This document shows, piece after piece, positions 1 to 8,975 of a stretch of 64,000 nt of DNA. The DNA comes from Cytophaga hutchinsonii ATCC 33406 (lineage in GTDB: Bacteria; Bacteroidota; Bacteroidia; Cytophagales; Cytophagaceae). The position numbers and the translations under genes were made by a program. Where the stretch lies: positions 3,426,001 through 3,490,000 of the forward strand of contig NC_008255.1 in the NCBI RefSeq assembly GCF_000014145.1, read 5' to 3'. Position 1 is the first letter of the stretch. Each line of letters starts with the position of its first letter. The notes beneath the pieces were generated by a model that was not told the DNA's origin, did no database searches, and was given only the letters and a program-made list of their open reading frames with translations.

Positions 1-41
1 TAAAATAGAAATGCATAGCACCTTAATTAAGCAGTATACTG

Positions 42-1436
42 TTATAAAATGAATTGGCTTAAATCCCTGTTTTTCACTAAGCCTTTCAATTTCTGATCAA
101 CCAGTTCCTTTGTAATTACAACGGTTGAATGGGTTTCAATTTTATCGGGTACATCAAACAGCAGTTCATTTAATAAATGACTCATTACCGTATGCAGCCG
201 TCTTGCGCCAATATTTTCTACTTCGACATTCAACTCAAAGGCAATTTCAGAAATTGCTTTTAATGCGTCGTCATGAAATTCAATGTTTACATTTTCAGAG
301 GAAAGCAGCGCCTGGTATTGGCGTGTCAGTGCATTCTTTGGTTCTTTAAGTATGTGGTAGAAATCTGCCTCTGTAAGACTATTCAGTTCTACACGAATCG
401 GAAACCGGCCCTGTAACTCGGGTATTAAATCTGAAGGTTTTGAAACATGAAACGCACCTGCTGCAATAAATAAAATGTGATCGGTATGTACGGTGCCGTA
501 TTTTGTATTTACCGCGCTGCCTTCCACAATAGGTAACAGATCGCGCTGTACGCCTTCTCTGCTTACATCCGGACCATTTCCTTTTTTAGAAGAAGCGACC
601 TTATCAATTTCATCGATAAAAATAATCCCCATGTTTTCTGTTTTACGAATCGCTTCGTCTTTCACATCATCCATGTCTATAAGTTTGGCAGATTCTTCTT
701 CCAGCAATATTTTGCGGGCTTCGGCTATGCTTAGTTTACGTTTCTTCGTTTTCTTGGGCATCATATTACCGATCATCTCCTGAATGTTCATCATGGAAGC
801 TTCATCCATTGCGCCGCCTACAACGCCCACACCAGGCCCCTGCTGCTGCACATTGATCTCTACTTTGCGTTCATCCAGCTCACCCGAACGGATTTTTTCA
901 CGAAACAATTCACGTGTACGTTCATTCAATTCCTGATCGTTATCCGGAATTTCGTTTGTATCTATAGATTGCGTACTGGCTGTCTTAAAACCCATGCCTG
1001 TACTTTTCACCGGCGGAATCAACAAGTCAAGCAAAATATCTTCCACTACCTGCGACACCTTAATTTTAACTTCTTCTTTTTTCTGCGTCTTTACCATGTT
1101 CACTGCCTGTTCAACCAGGTCCCGTACCATGCTTTCCACATCGCGCCCAACATAACCCACTTCGGTAAACTTCGATGCTTCTACTTTGGTGAAGGGCGCA
1201 TCGGCCAGCTTGGCCAGACGTCTTGCAATTTCAGTTTTACCAACGCCGGTAGGCCCAATCAGTAATATGTTGTTCGGCATGATTTCTTTTCGCATATCTG
1301 CATCTGCATGCATCCGTCTCCAACGGTTACGTAATGCAATGGCAACGTTCCGTTTGGCATCGTGCTGACCGATAATATATTTATCTAACTCGGCAACAAT
1401 TTCTGTTGGTGTTAGGAAACCCTGTAAAGCTGTCAT
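42..1436 (-). CDS. hslU: ATP-dependent protease ATPase subunit HslU
   Basis: HslU is the AAA+ unfoldase of the HslUV (ClpYQ) protease: it unfolds substrates and feeds them to the HslV peptidase in the cytoplasm. The 464-residue protein has Walker A GPTGVGKT (61-68), the pore-loop region GYVGRD (94-99), an inserted I domain (about 110-240, with a Gly/Met-rich stretch), Walker B FIDEID (about 273-278) and the C-terminal tail ending SQFIL that docks into HslV in this family. Length is normal. It starts 14 bp after the PorQ-like gene, so the two are probably co-transcribed. hslV is not adjacent within the window, although only 41 bases beyond the stop are visible. Family assignment is very secure. 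Confidence 0.96.
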   Translation of the reverse strand: MTALQGFLTPTEIVAELDKYIIGQHDAKRNVAIALRNRWRRMHADADMRKEIMPNNILLIGPTGVGKTEIARRLAKLADAPFTKVEASKFTEVGYVGRDVESMVRDLVEQAVNMVKTQKKEEVKIKVSQVVEDILLDLLIPPVKSTGMGFKTASTQSIDTNEIPDNDQELNERTRELFREKIRSGELDERKVEINVQQQGPGVGVVGGAMDEASMMNIQEMIGNMMPKKTKKRKLSIAEARKILLEEESAKLIDMDDVKDEAIRKTENMGIIFIDEIDKVASSKKGNGPDVSREGVQRDLLPIVEGSAVNTKYGTVHTDHILFIAAGAFHVSKPSDLIPELQGRFPIRVELNSLTEADFYHILKEPKNALTRQYQALLSSENVNIEFHDDALKAISEIAFELNVEVENIGARRLHTVMSHLLNELLFDVPDKIETHSTVVITKELVDQKLKGLVKNRDLSQFIL

Positions 1437-1450
1437 GAGTATCTGTTAAT

Positions 1451-2491
1451 TTATTTCTTCATCCATTCATTGATATTAATTCCCAAGGTGAAATAGCTGG
1501 TCCCTCCTTTAATGGAATAATACGCGCGGGTATACCCAATATCAAATTTTTTCACCCGAAGCATGAAACCCCAGGTCATACCTGCTGTTGCAGAGCGATC
1601 CTGAAGCCTGAGTTCTCTTCTCATTAAAAAATTATACCCAAAACGTGCGTGAAAGTTTTTGGTAAATAAAAACTCTCCGCCAATAACAAAATGGCGCATG
1701 AGTTTATCGCCAAAGGTTGTTTCAATTGGTGTTACCGTTCCGTCTAAGTTTACTTTTACATTTATTGCCGGATCATTGTATACTACATCAAATTTATATA
1801 AGTGATGTGTAGTAAGGGATAAACGTACCGGCATGTGATCGGGTTTGTAGCTTGCACCAAGCTGAATATCAAACGGGAGATTCACAGCCTGCCCTTTTAC
1901 ATAATTATTGACATTAAAGCCAACGTTTTTAAATACGAGGCCAACGGTTAACTGCTGTTTGGGATGTTTGTATAACACACCAAAATCAACCATTACGGCC
2001 GCTGCATTGTATGTTTCGATAGATGAATGTACATATTTGGCATTTGCCCCCATAGAAAACGGTCCCATGCCTCTCGCGTAACCAAGTACCAGTGCGTATT
2101 CAACAGGATGAAAAACTGCACCGGTTTCATTTCCATTTGCATCGGTCTGGTTGATGCTGCCGTAATTAAAATAATTAACCCCTCCGCTTATTACGCCTTT
2201 ATTATCCTTTAACCCATATGCGCCAAATAAGGTAGATTTTTTTATATCTGCATAAAAAGGCTGGTAGGTAAAGCTAACGGTTTTACTGATTGTGTCATTT
2301 AATAACGCAGGATTGGAGTAACCCATAGCAACATCCTTATCGCGGATGGAAACATTATAGCCGCCAACGGCTGCCTGACGGGCTGCAACGGGTACTTCTA
2401 AAAAAGAATATCCTGTACGCCCCCCCAACTGCGCATGCGATAAAACAGGTAGTACAGCCAGAATGGATATAAAAAAAAGCCTTAAGATCAT
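1451..2491 (-). CDS. porQ: Type IX secretion system protein PorQ-like
   Basis: The 346-residue protein has a Sec signal peptide (about 1-20, ending in SHAQ) followed by the repeated beta-strand, Gly/Asn/Tyr-rich pattern of an outer-membrane barrel. The segment just after the signal (GGRTGYSFLEVPVAARQA) and the 'mGysNPALL' motif resemble the PorV/PorQ branch of the FadL-like family; PorQ is part of the T9SS attachment complex on the cell surface. The ATG at 2491 gives an intact signal peptide. It lies between lon and hslU on the same strand, with a lon terminator hairpin just upstream and hslU 14 bp downstream. Membership in the PorV/PorQ family is strong; the choice of PorQ rather than another paralogue is inferred from size and resemblance. 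Confidence 0.8.
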   Translation of the reverse strand: MILRLFFISILAVLPVLSHAQLGGRTGYSFLEVPVAARQAAVGGYNVSIRDKDVAMGYSNPALLNDTISKTVSFTYQPFYADIKKSTLFGAYGLKDNKGVISGGVNYFNYGSINQTDANGNETGAVFHPVEYALVLGYARGMGPFSMGANAKYVHSSIETYNAAAVMVDFGVLYKHPKQQLTVGLVFKNVGFNVNNYVKGQAVNLPFDIQLGASYKPDHMPVRLSLTTHHLYKFDVVYNDPAINVKVNLDGTVTPIETTFGDKLMRHFVIGGEFLFTKNFHARFGYNFLMRRELRLQDRSATAGMTWGFMLRVKKFDIGYTRAYYSIKGGTSYFTLGININEWMKK

Positions 2492-2509
2492 ATGTAGCTA
2501 AACGTAAAA

Positions 2510-2535
2510 CGGCAGTAGATTGGTATCTACTGCCG
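2510..2535 (-). terminator. Hairpin after lon
   Basis: Perfect 11-bp arms (2510-2520 and 2525-2535) with a TGGT loop lie between the lon stop codon and the PorQ-like start. Read on the minus strand the hairpin is followed by GTTTTA, a weak U tract, so it probably ends or attenuates lon transcripts before porQ-hslU. Confidence 0.6.
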
Positions 2536-2546
2536 ATAATTTGTAA

Positions 2547-5030
2547 TTATTTGTCTTTCTTTTTCGGTTCTTCCGGAACCTCTAAGTTAAAAGGCTTTTT
2601 AATTTTCTGTTTTAATAAGGCAATGGCTAATACTTCATCTGCCGTTTCAACAAAGTGAAATTTAAGATCTGCAATATCCGGCGGGTGTATTTCTTCGATA
2701 TCTTTTTTATTCTTTTTACTTAAAATAATTTCTTTGATACCTGCGCGTTTTGCCGCAAGGATTTTTTCTTTGATCCCGCCAACAGGCAATACTTTACCAC
2801 GCAGGGTAATTTCTCCTGTCATGGCAAGTGCCGGTTTGATCTTGCGCTGTGTAAACGTAGACGCCAATGATGTATATAAGGCAATACCTGCTGAAGGGCC
2901 ATCTTTAGGTGTAGCACCGGCAGGTACGTGTACGTGCAGATCAAAATGATCAAATACGCGGTGATCAATACCGATAGCGTCTACATTTGCGCGCAGTAAA
3001 GAAAGTGCTGCCGATGCAGACTCTTTCATTACATCACCCAGCTGACCAGACAATGTTAACTTACCTTTTCCTTTACTGATGATGGATTCGATCGTTAAGA
3101 TCTCTCCGCCGTAAGGTGTCCAGGCAAGACCTGTAACAATACCGGCTAAATCATCCTGCTGATACGTATCTTTTTCAAAATCTTCGGATCCTAAAATTTC
3201 ACGTACCTGTGCCGGCTGAATTTTCTTTGTATATGCCGTTTCCATGGCGATAGCTACGGCGATGTTACGCACTACCGCACCAATTTTACGTTCTAAGTTA
3301 CGTACACCGGATTCTCTGGTGTAGTCTTCAATGATTTTTACAATGGCAGCATCTGTAAAGCTTATATCTTTAGCTTTTAAGCCGTGTTCTTCCTTTTGCT
3401 TTGGAATTAAATATTTTTTCGCAATCTGAATCTTTTCTTCCAGTGTATATCCGTTAATCTCTATGATCTCCATACGGTCGCGCAAAGCAGGCTGTATGGT
3501 ATCAAGCGCATTGGAGGTTGCAATGAACAGTACTTTTGACAGATCGTATTCTACTTCCAGGAAATTATCCATGAAAGAAGAATTCTGTTCCGGATCCAGT
3601 ACTTCTAATAATGCGGAAGATGGATCACCTCTGAAATCTTTCGAGATTTTATCTATTTCATCTAATATAAATACCGGGTTGGATGTTTCAGAGCGTTTAA
3701 TACCCTGAATGATTTTACCGGGCATAGCACCTATGTACGTTTTACGGTGACCGCGGATCTCTGATTCATCGTGTACGCCGCCTAACGACATACGAATGTA
3801 TTTACGGTCCAGTGCTTTTGCTATGGATTTCCCTAACGATGTTTTACCAACACCCGGAGGACCGTATAAACAAAGGATCGGCGCCTTCATGTTATTTTTC
3901 AATTTCAATACGGCCAGATATTCCAGTATCCGTTGTTTCACTTTGGTCAAGCCAAAATGATCTTCGTCTAAAATTTCTTTCGCACGTACCAGATCAAAAT
4001 TATCGGTCGAATTTTCGCCCCACGGCAGATCAACAAGCAACTCTAAATAATTAAATGTTACCGGATAATCCGGTGCCATCGGGTTTACACGCTGCAGCTT
4101 CGACATTTCTTTATCAAAGTGCGCACGTACTTTATCCGACCATTTTTTTGTTAATGCTTTTTCTTTTAAACGCTCAAACTCCTGCTCACTACTGAAGTCG
4201 CCAAGCTCATCCTGCAATACTTTGATCTGCTGACGCAGGAAATAATCACGCTGCTGCTGATCAATATCGGTATGCACTTTGGTATGAATCTCGCGTTTTA
4301 TTTCCAGCATCTGGATGTCTTTATCCATCAGCTGTAATAACCACGTAGCACGTTCAACCGCATCATCAAACTCCAGTAACTTTTGTTTATCCTTTAATTC
4401 CGCATTGATATTGGAAGAAAGGAAATGTGTCAGAAAATTTTCACTTTCAATATTGTTGATGGCAATCTGTGCATCCTGTGGAATTTCAGGATTCATTTTC
4501 AGAATTTTAGTTGCCGATTCTTTTACAGATTGCAGAAGTGCCTTCACTTCTTTTTTGCTCATATCCGGGTGAATGTCTTTCAACATACTCACCTTTGCCT
4601 GCATGAACGGTTCGTCCTGAACTTGCTCTTCGATCTTAAAACGTCTTTTCCCCTGAATAATAATCGTTGTATTACCATCCGGCAATACAAACATGCGGAG
4701 AATTTTGGCTACTGTACCAACTTTAAATATATCCTGAAAACTTGGTTCTTCAGACTTTTGGTTTTCCTGCGCAACAACACCAATGGTGCGGTCTCCTTTA
4801 TAAAACTTCTTAACCAGACGTATTGATTTCTGGCGGCCAACAGTAATGGGAAGCACTACACCCGGGAATAGCACTATATTGCGAACAGGTAATATTGGTA
4901 ATACAGAAGGGAATTCTTCTTTATCCATCTCCGCCTCTTCTTCAGGGGTAATGAGTGGAATCATATCTACCGGCTCCGTATCTAACATATTTGACAAAAG
5001 AGACCACTCTGATTTATTCATATTATTCAT
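2547..5030 (-). CDS. lon: ATP-dependent protease La (Lon)
   Basis: Lon degrades misfolded and regulatory proteins in the cytoplasm. The 827-residue chain has the N-terminal Lon substrate-binding domain (about 43-250), a coiled region, an AAA+ module with Walker A GPPGVGKT (about 390-397) and Walker B FILDEID (about 454-460), and the C-terminal S16 protease domain with nucleophile Ser713 in DGPSAG and the partner Lys near 756 in GGIKEK. Length is normal, with a Lys-rich tail. ATG at 5030 is used; a second in-frame ATG lies at 5021. It is divergent from the OmpA/propeller gene at 5133, and the shared intergenic region carries a small inverted repeat (5053-5067). Confidence 0.97.
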   Translation of the reverse strand: MNNMNKSEWSLLSNMLDTEPVDMIPLITPEEEAEMDKEEFPSVLPILPVRNIVLFPGVVLPITVGRQKSIRLVKKFYKGDRTIGVVAQENQKSEEPSFQDIFKVGTVAKILRMFVLPDGNTTIIIQGKRRFKIEEQVQDEPFMQAKVSMLKDIHPDMSKKEVKALLQSVKESATKILKMNPEIPQDAQIAINNIESENFLTHFLSSNINAELKDKQKLLEFDDAVERATWLLQLMDKDIQMLEIKREIHTKVHTDIDQQQRDYFLRQQIKVLQDELGDFSSEQEFERLKEKALTKKWSDKVRAHFDKEMSKLQRVNPMAPDYPVTFNYLELLVDLPWGENSTDNFDLVRAKEILDEDHFGLTKVKQRILEYLAVLKLKNNMKAPILCLYGPPGVGKTSLGKSIAKALDRKYIRMSLGGVHDESEIRGHRKTYIGAMPGKIIQGIKRSETSNPVFILDEIDKISKDFRGDPSSALLEVLDPEQNSSFMDNFLEVEYDLSKVLFIATSNALDTIQPALRDRMEIIEINGYTLEEKIQIAKKYLIPKQKEEHGLKAKDISFTDAAIVKIIEDYTRESGVRNLERKIGAVVRNIAVAIAMETAYTKKIQPAQVREILGSEDFEKDTYQQDDLAGIVTGLAWTPYGGEILTIESIISKGKGKLTLSGQLGDVMKESASAALSLLRANVDAIGIDHRVFDHFDLHVHVPAGATPKDGPSAGIALYTSLASTFTQRKIKPALAMTGEITLRGKVLPVGGIKEKILAAKRAGIKEIILSKKNKKDIEEIHPPDIADLKFHFVETADEVLAIALLKQKIKKPFNLEVPEEPKKKDK

Positions 5031-5052
5031 ATCTTCTGCGATTCCTTATATT

Positions 5053-5067
5053 ATGCCAATATGGCAT
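5053..5067. promoter_or_regulatory. Short inverted repeat in the lon leader/promoter region
   Basis: The sequence ATGCCA-ATA-TGGCAT forms 6-bp arms 23 bp upstream of the lon start, in the divergent gap. It is followed on the plus strand by seven T, so it resembles a small terminator, but no plus-strand gene ends here. An operator controlling lon is the more economical reading; this is inference. Confidence 0.35.
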
Positions 5068-5080
5068 TTTTTTAGGATTA

Positions 5081-5113
5081 TTTGCGTATTTAATCTATTT
5101 AGAACTATATTTA
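5081..5113 (+). promoter_or_regulatory. Candidate Bacteroidota-type promoter for the PorE-like gene
   Basis: TTTG at 5081-5084, a 21-nt spacer, then TATATTTA at 5106-5113, one mismatch from the TAnnTTTG consensus. The predicted start site near 5120 would leave a leader of about 13 nt before the ATG at 5133. Confidence 0.45.
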
Positions 5114-5132
5114 TATAAGTTTTACAATTCGC

Positions 5133-7271
5133 ATGCCAGTAAATACTTTTAAAAAGTTTGTTTCGAAAATAATTGAATGGAAGAAATACAGTTTGAGTGT
5201 ATCACTACTACTGTCGTTTTTACTGTTCTATCAACCAGCCTATCCCCAAAAAGGTAAAAATAAAAATAATTTTCAGACCATGGCGGCACATGGTCAATTA
5301 GACAGCATTTCTGTCATGCGGTCAGAGTACCAGTTTCAGTTTAAAAACATTAATGTCATACCGTTTTATTACAACGAAGCGGAATTTACAAAAATTAAAA
5401 AGCTGGAAGAAGCAAAGAATTACAAAGAGCTGCTTCCGTTAATGGAGCGCTATGTAAATTCTTTCGGCATTCAGAATTTCAGCCGCAATACAGATATGAT
5501 CTGGAAGCTGGGCCGCCTATACCAAATGTTTGGCTACAAAGACCGGGCATTGTTTTTATATCGCACAGCGTTAAAAAATTTACGTGGTAAACGAATTGAA
5601 GAAATAAAAAAATATTACGATACGATTACAGCATCTTCAGTAGATCAATTTGTTCCGCTTGAATATTATTATCAGCTGGTTGATTACCGCAAAGCAGTTG
5701 ATACGCTGTACCCGCCCAAAAGTGTCTTTTTAAACATGGGTGAACTGGTAAATGATCTACGCTACCCGGATTATGGACCAACCATGAATGTTGACGGCAA
5801 CATGCTTATTTTCACAAAACGGAAAAAAGTACTTACGCCTACCAAACTAACCTACCGTGAAAATGAGGACTTGTATTTTACCATGAACTACGATGGTTTC
5901 TGGGATGAAGCACTTCCGTTCTCTAACGTGATCAATTCCAATTGCAACGAAGGTTCTGCAACCATAAGCCGTAATGGCCGCACGCTTTATTTCGCACGTT
6001 GTATTGTGCCGGATTATTTATATGATTGCCGGGATTGCATGGGTTCCTGTGATATTTATGAATCGCATCTGGATGATGATGGTAAATGGTCTGTGGCACA
6101 AAACTTAGGCATACAGGTAAATAGTATTTCGTGGGATTCCCACCCAACGTTATCTCATACAGAAGATACGCTTTACTTTGCATCTGACCGCATCGGCGGC
6201 TTTGGCTTATCTGATATCTGGTTTACGTATAAGTTGCCCAAAGGCGGCTGGGCACAGGCACAAAACATGGGTCCTGTAATCAATACCAGAGGGAATGAAG
6301 TAAGTCCGTTCTACCATCCGATCCACGATGTATTTTACTTCAGTTCAAACGGCCACTTACTCAACTTCGGAAAAAGAGACAGTTTAGATTTTACGTATCA
6401 TACCTATGATATTTATAAATCACGCATGCTGGAAAAAAAATGGCAGGAACCTAAAAATATCGGACCATTGGTTAATGGCCCCGGCGATGAATATTATTTT
6501 ACCATCGATTCAAAATCACGCGACTTATTTTATTCTAAATCTGAAATTGACAATCTGGCAAACCTGGAACTGTTCAGCTTCCCGCTTCCGATGGAAGCAC
6601 AGCCATTGGCGTATACAAAGTTGAAAGGATCGCTGACAGATTCGCTCACCAATGAACCGTTTACAGGTATTGTTTCTGTTATTGATTTAACAAACGGAAT
6701 TGAAGTAGCGCCAAAGTTTATGCGCGAAGACGGCACGTTTGAATTTGACCTGAATAATGAAAACGATTATCTGTTGGTTATTCAGGGAGATGATTTCTTC
6801 CGGATTGAACACAATTTCAAATTAGATGGAGACACGGTTATTAACCTGAAAACAAATTCTATTAAGTATAACAAATGGAAATTTACTTCTTTAGAATTTG
6901 ACAACAACAGTTCTAAAATTCTTCCTGAAATGGAAGGCGATCTGGATAAAGTAGTAGACTTTTTGGTTGATCACCCGCAGATAAAACTTGTCATTTCAGG
7001 GCACACAGATGGCAGTGGTGACGCTGCTGCAAATTTACGCTTATCTCAGGCACGTGCAGATGCGATCAAAAGCTATATCATGGAAAAAGGGAACATAGAT
7101 GAAAGCCGTATAGAAGCTGTTGGTTATGGAAACCAAAAACCAATTATTCAACAGGAAGTTTCAGAGTCTGACAGAAAAATCAACAGACGTGTTGAATTTG
7201 AATTAATCCGTAGTACAACAATTGAAGAAGAAAAAGTACAGGAAGAAATTGAAATTCCTGCGGAAGAATAA
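5133..7271 (+). CDS. PorE-like protein: TPR, PD40 beta-propeller, CRD and OmpA domains
   Basis: The 712-residue exported protein has an N-terminal hydrophobic signal (about 19-39, ending in AYPQ), a TPR-like helical stretch (about 80-160), PD40/WD40-type propeller repeats (about 205-480, with blades such as DTLYFASDR), a carboxypeptidase-regulatory-like beta domain (about 495-570) and a C-terminal OmpA-like peptidoglycan-binding domain (about 585-695, with ISGHTDGSGD and NRRVEFEL). This order matches T9SS PorE, which tethers the secretion machine to peptidoglycan. PorE is a lipoprotein, however, and no lipobox Cys is visible here, so this may be a paralogue. A terminator follows at 7348-7383. 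Confidence 0.75.
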   Translation: MPVNTFKKFVSKIIEWKKYSLSVSLLLSFLLFYQPAYPQKGKNKNNFQTMAAHGQLDSISVMRSEYQFQFKNINVIPFYYNEAEFTKIKKLEEAKNYKELLPLMERYVNSFGIQNFSRNTDMIWKLGRLYQMFGYKDRALFLYRTALKNLRGKRIEEIKKYYDTITASSVDQFVPLEYYYQLVDYRKAVDTLYPPKSVFLNMGELVNDLRYPDYGPTMNVDGNMLIFTKRKKVLTPTKLTYRENEDLYFTMNYDGFWDEALPFSNVINSNCNEGSATISRNGRTLYFARCIVPDYLYDCRDCMGSCDIYESHLDDDGKWSVAQNLGIQVNSISWDSHPTLSHTEDTLYFASDRIGGFGLSDIWFTYKLPKGGWAQAQNMGPVINTRGNEVSPFYHPIHDVFYFSSNGHLLNFGKRDSLDFTYHTYDIYKSRMLEKKWQEPKNIGPLVNGPGDEYYFTIDSKSRDLFYSKSEIDNLANLELFSFPLPMEAQPLAYTKLKGSLTDSLTNEPFTGIVSVIDLTNGIEVAPKFMREDGTFEFDLNNENDYLLVIQGDDFFRIEHNFKLDGDTVINLKTNSIKYNKWKFTSLEFDNNSSKILPEMEGDLDKVVDFLVDHPQIKLVISGHTDGSGDAAANLRLSQARADAIKSYIMEKGNIDESRIEAVGYGNQKPIIQQEVSESDRKINRRVEFELIRSTTIEEEKVQEEIEIPAEE

Positions 7272-7347
7272 TTTCCTTTTCGCCTGTTGTACCCTAATTT
7301 AAACACATCATTTCCTCAACGGTGATGTAGAACATAGTCAAATCTTT

Positions 7348-7383
7348 ATACGCACACTACTTCGGTATTGTGCGTATTTTTTT
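7348..7383 (+). terminator. Rho-independent terminator after the PorE-like gene
   Basis: Arms 7348-7356 and 7369-7377 pair perfectly. Inside them, after one mismatch, three more pairs close a TTCG tetraloop (7361-7364), and a run of T follows the right arm. This is a classic intrinsic terminator on the plus strand, about 77 bp after the stop codon. Confidence 0.75.
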
Positions 7384-7494
7384 ATACTGATTCTGTTATA
7401 TGCTACAGAATCCGGACATCTTTGTTTCATCACTTTTACAACAGCTTATCGATATATTAACAGTCATCAAAATGCCATACGTTCATATAGTCAC

Positions 7495-7542
7495 TACATA
7501 AAGAAGGCCTGCAATAAAATCATTGCAGGCCTTCTTTATGTA
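7495..7542. terminator. Bidirectional 21-bp hairpin between convergent genes
   Basis: Perfect 21-bp arms at 7495-7515 and 7522-7542 enclose a 6-nt loop. It sits 14 bp past the stop of the minus-strand LysM gene and beyond the plus-strand terminator at 7348. The outer part of each arm is A/T-rich (AAGAA/TTCTT), so it can work in both directions. Between the two hairpins (7384-7494) I see nothing else. Confidence 0.7.
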
Positions 7543-7556
7543 TACTAACGTTTCAA

Positions 7557-8960
7557 TTACTTTGCATTTGGCGGCGGTAACTGGTTGATGATCTTCTGTG
7601 CCATTTTAGGAACGTTATCGCTCGCGATCTGATACACGTAACAGTTATTGGAGTTATAATGTACTTTAAATTTATCACCGGCAATTTGTTTTCCTGTTTT
7701 ATCGAAGATCGAATAATGTACGGTAAATGTTCTTTCATAATTCAATGCCGCTCTATCCAAACAATTTTCATAATTCGTCTTTACTTCAAATTGATTGATG
7801 AAGATGTAATAATCAATGCTGTATTTCTCATCGAAATATTTAAAGAAATCCGGATTTTTAACAGACACACCAAAATATTTTCCGTTATCTGCCGGTGTAT
7901 TATATTGCGATACAGGCTCCTGACTACCTGTGATAGAGCCAACGGTATTTTTCATCCAGTTGCCCTTTTTAGCTGTAGTTGTTGAAGTTGCAGCAGATGT
8001 CTGTGCTTGCTTTGCTTCGATCGAATTCGGGTTGTTGATTGCTGCCTGATAATTATAACTAACAGAAGAATATATTTTATTCAGATCTGTTAATGAATCA
8101 CTGTTACTGCCGCCAAGTAAGTGAATGGTTTCATAGCCCGGAGCTTTTAATAATGTATTCAACCGTTTTCTGAATACCTCTCTTACTTTTGTGCGCTGCA
8201 TGTTGGATTTTCCTGCGATCTCATCATCCGCATCTGAAAAATACAGGTATGGATCAAACGGCACAACTAAGATCTGCTTACGTGAAGAATCATAGGTATA
8301 CGGCGTTCCCATATCATTAAACGGCGGTGCAAAATTAGATACACTGGTTAATGCCGGCTGATTCGACTCTACCGTTGCCGGTGGTGTTTCCGGTGACTTT
8401 GTCGGTGTTGTTGTTGTTGTTGTTGTCGGTGTTTTGGTTGTCGCTGTATTTGTTGTCGGATTTACAGCGGTTGGTGTTGTCGTTGTTTTGGTATCCGGAT
8501 TGGTTGCTGTTGTAGTTGTATTATTATATCCCACAACAATTTCCTGTCCGGCTTTCAAATCCATATTGTTCATTTTAAGCAATTGCTCTACAGACGTATT
8601 ATACTTCTTGGCAATTCCATAATACGTATCTCCCGGCTGCACTTTATATACCTGCGCATTTGGTTTTGATGCTGCCGACTGCGAAGTCTTGGCCATTGCT
8701 GAAGGGTTGTATGGAATGTTTACTACCTGCCCTACCTTAAGACCATTTTCCAGTTCAGGATTAATATCAAACAGATCCGTTAATGAAACACCGTATTTAG
8801 TGGAAATTCCATAGATCGTCTCTCCCGGAGATACCATATACTGCACATGTAATTTATTATTCAGTTTGGTAACGCCAATAGAATCCTGCACGCCGGCGAA
8901 AGAGACTACATGAATGAATAAGATAAGAACGGGAAGAATAATTTTTTTCATCATTATCAT
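7557..8960 (-). CDS. Exported protein with two LysM domains and a Thr-rich linker
   Basis: The 467-residue protein has a signal peptide (about 1-23), LysM domains at about 37-82 and 103-146 (peptidoglycan binding), a low-complexity Thr/Pro/Asn linker (about 147-200), and a C-terminal globular region of about 250 residues that I do not recognise. I see no peptidase or amidase motif. It probably acts in the periplasm on or near the cell wall. Three closely spaced ATGs (8960, 8954, 8951) are possible; the shortest gives the most typical signal peptide (MKKIILP). It begins 15 bp after rseP ends, on the same strand. The linker is encoded by an ACA/GTT-type triplet run (about 8400-8520). Confidence 0.85.
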   Translation of the reverse strand: MIMMKKIILPVLILFIHVVSFAGVQDSIGVTKLNNKLHVQYMVSPGETIYGISTKYGVSLTDLFDINPELENGLKVGQVVNIPYNPSAMAKTSQSAASKPNAQVYKVQPGDTYYGIAKKYNTSVEQLLKMNNMDLKAGQEIVVGYNNTTTTATNPDTKTTTTPTAVNPTTNTATTKTPTTTTTTTPTKSPETPPATVESNQPALTSVSNFAPPFNDMGTPYTYDSSRKQILVVPFDPYLYFSDADDEIAGKSNMQRTKVREVFRKRLNTLLKAPGYETIHLLGGSNSDSLTDLNKIYSSVSYNYQAAINNPNSIEAKQAQTSAATSTTTAKKGNWMKNTVGSITGSQEPVSQYNTPADNGKYFGVSVKNPDFFKYFDEKYSIDYYIFINQFEVKTNYENCLDRAALNYERTFTVHYSIFDKTGKQIAGDKFKVHYNSNNCYVYQIASDNVPKMAQKIINQLPPPNAK

Positions 8961-8975
8961 ACTGAATACGGTTAG

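Noticed and set aside
5053-5074. Hairpin with T run as a plus-strand terminator.
   Set aside because: No plus-strand gene ends upstream; lon is on the other strand, so it is listed as a possible operator instead.
8434-8622. Open plus-strand frame opposite the Thr-rich linker of the LysM protein.
   Set aside because: Its Val/Gly-rich product is just the complement of the ACA-type triplets; no start context or homology supports it.
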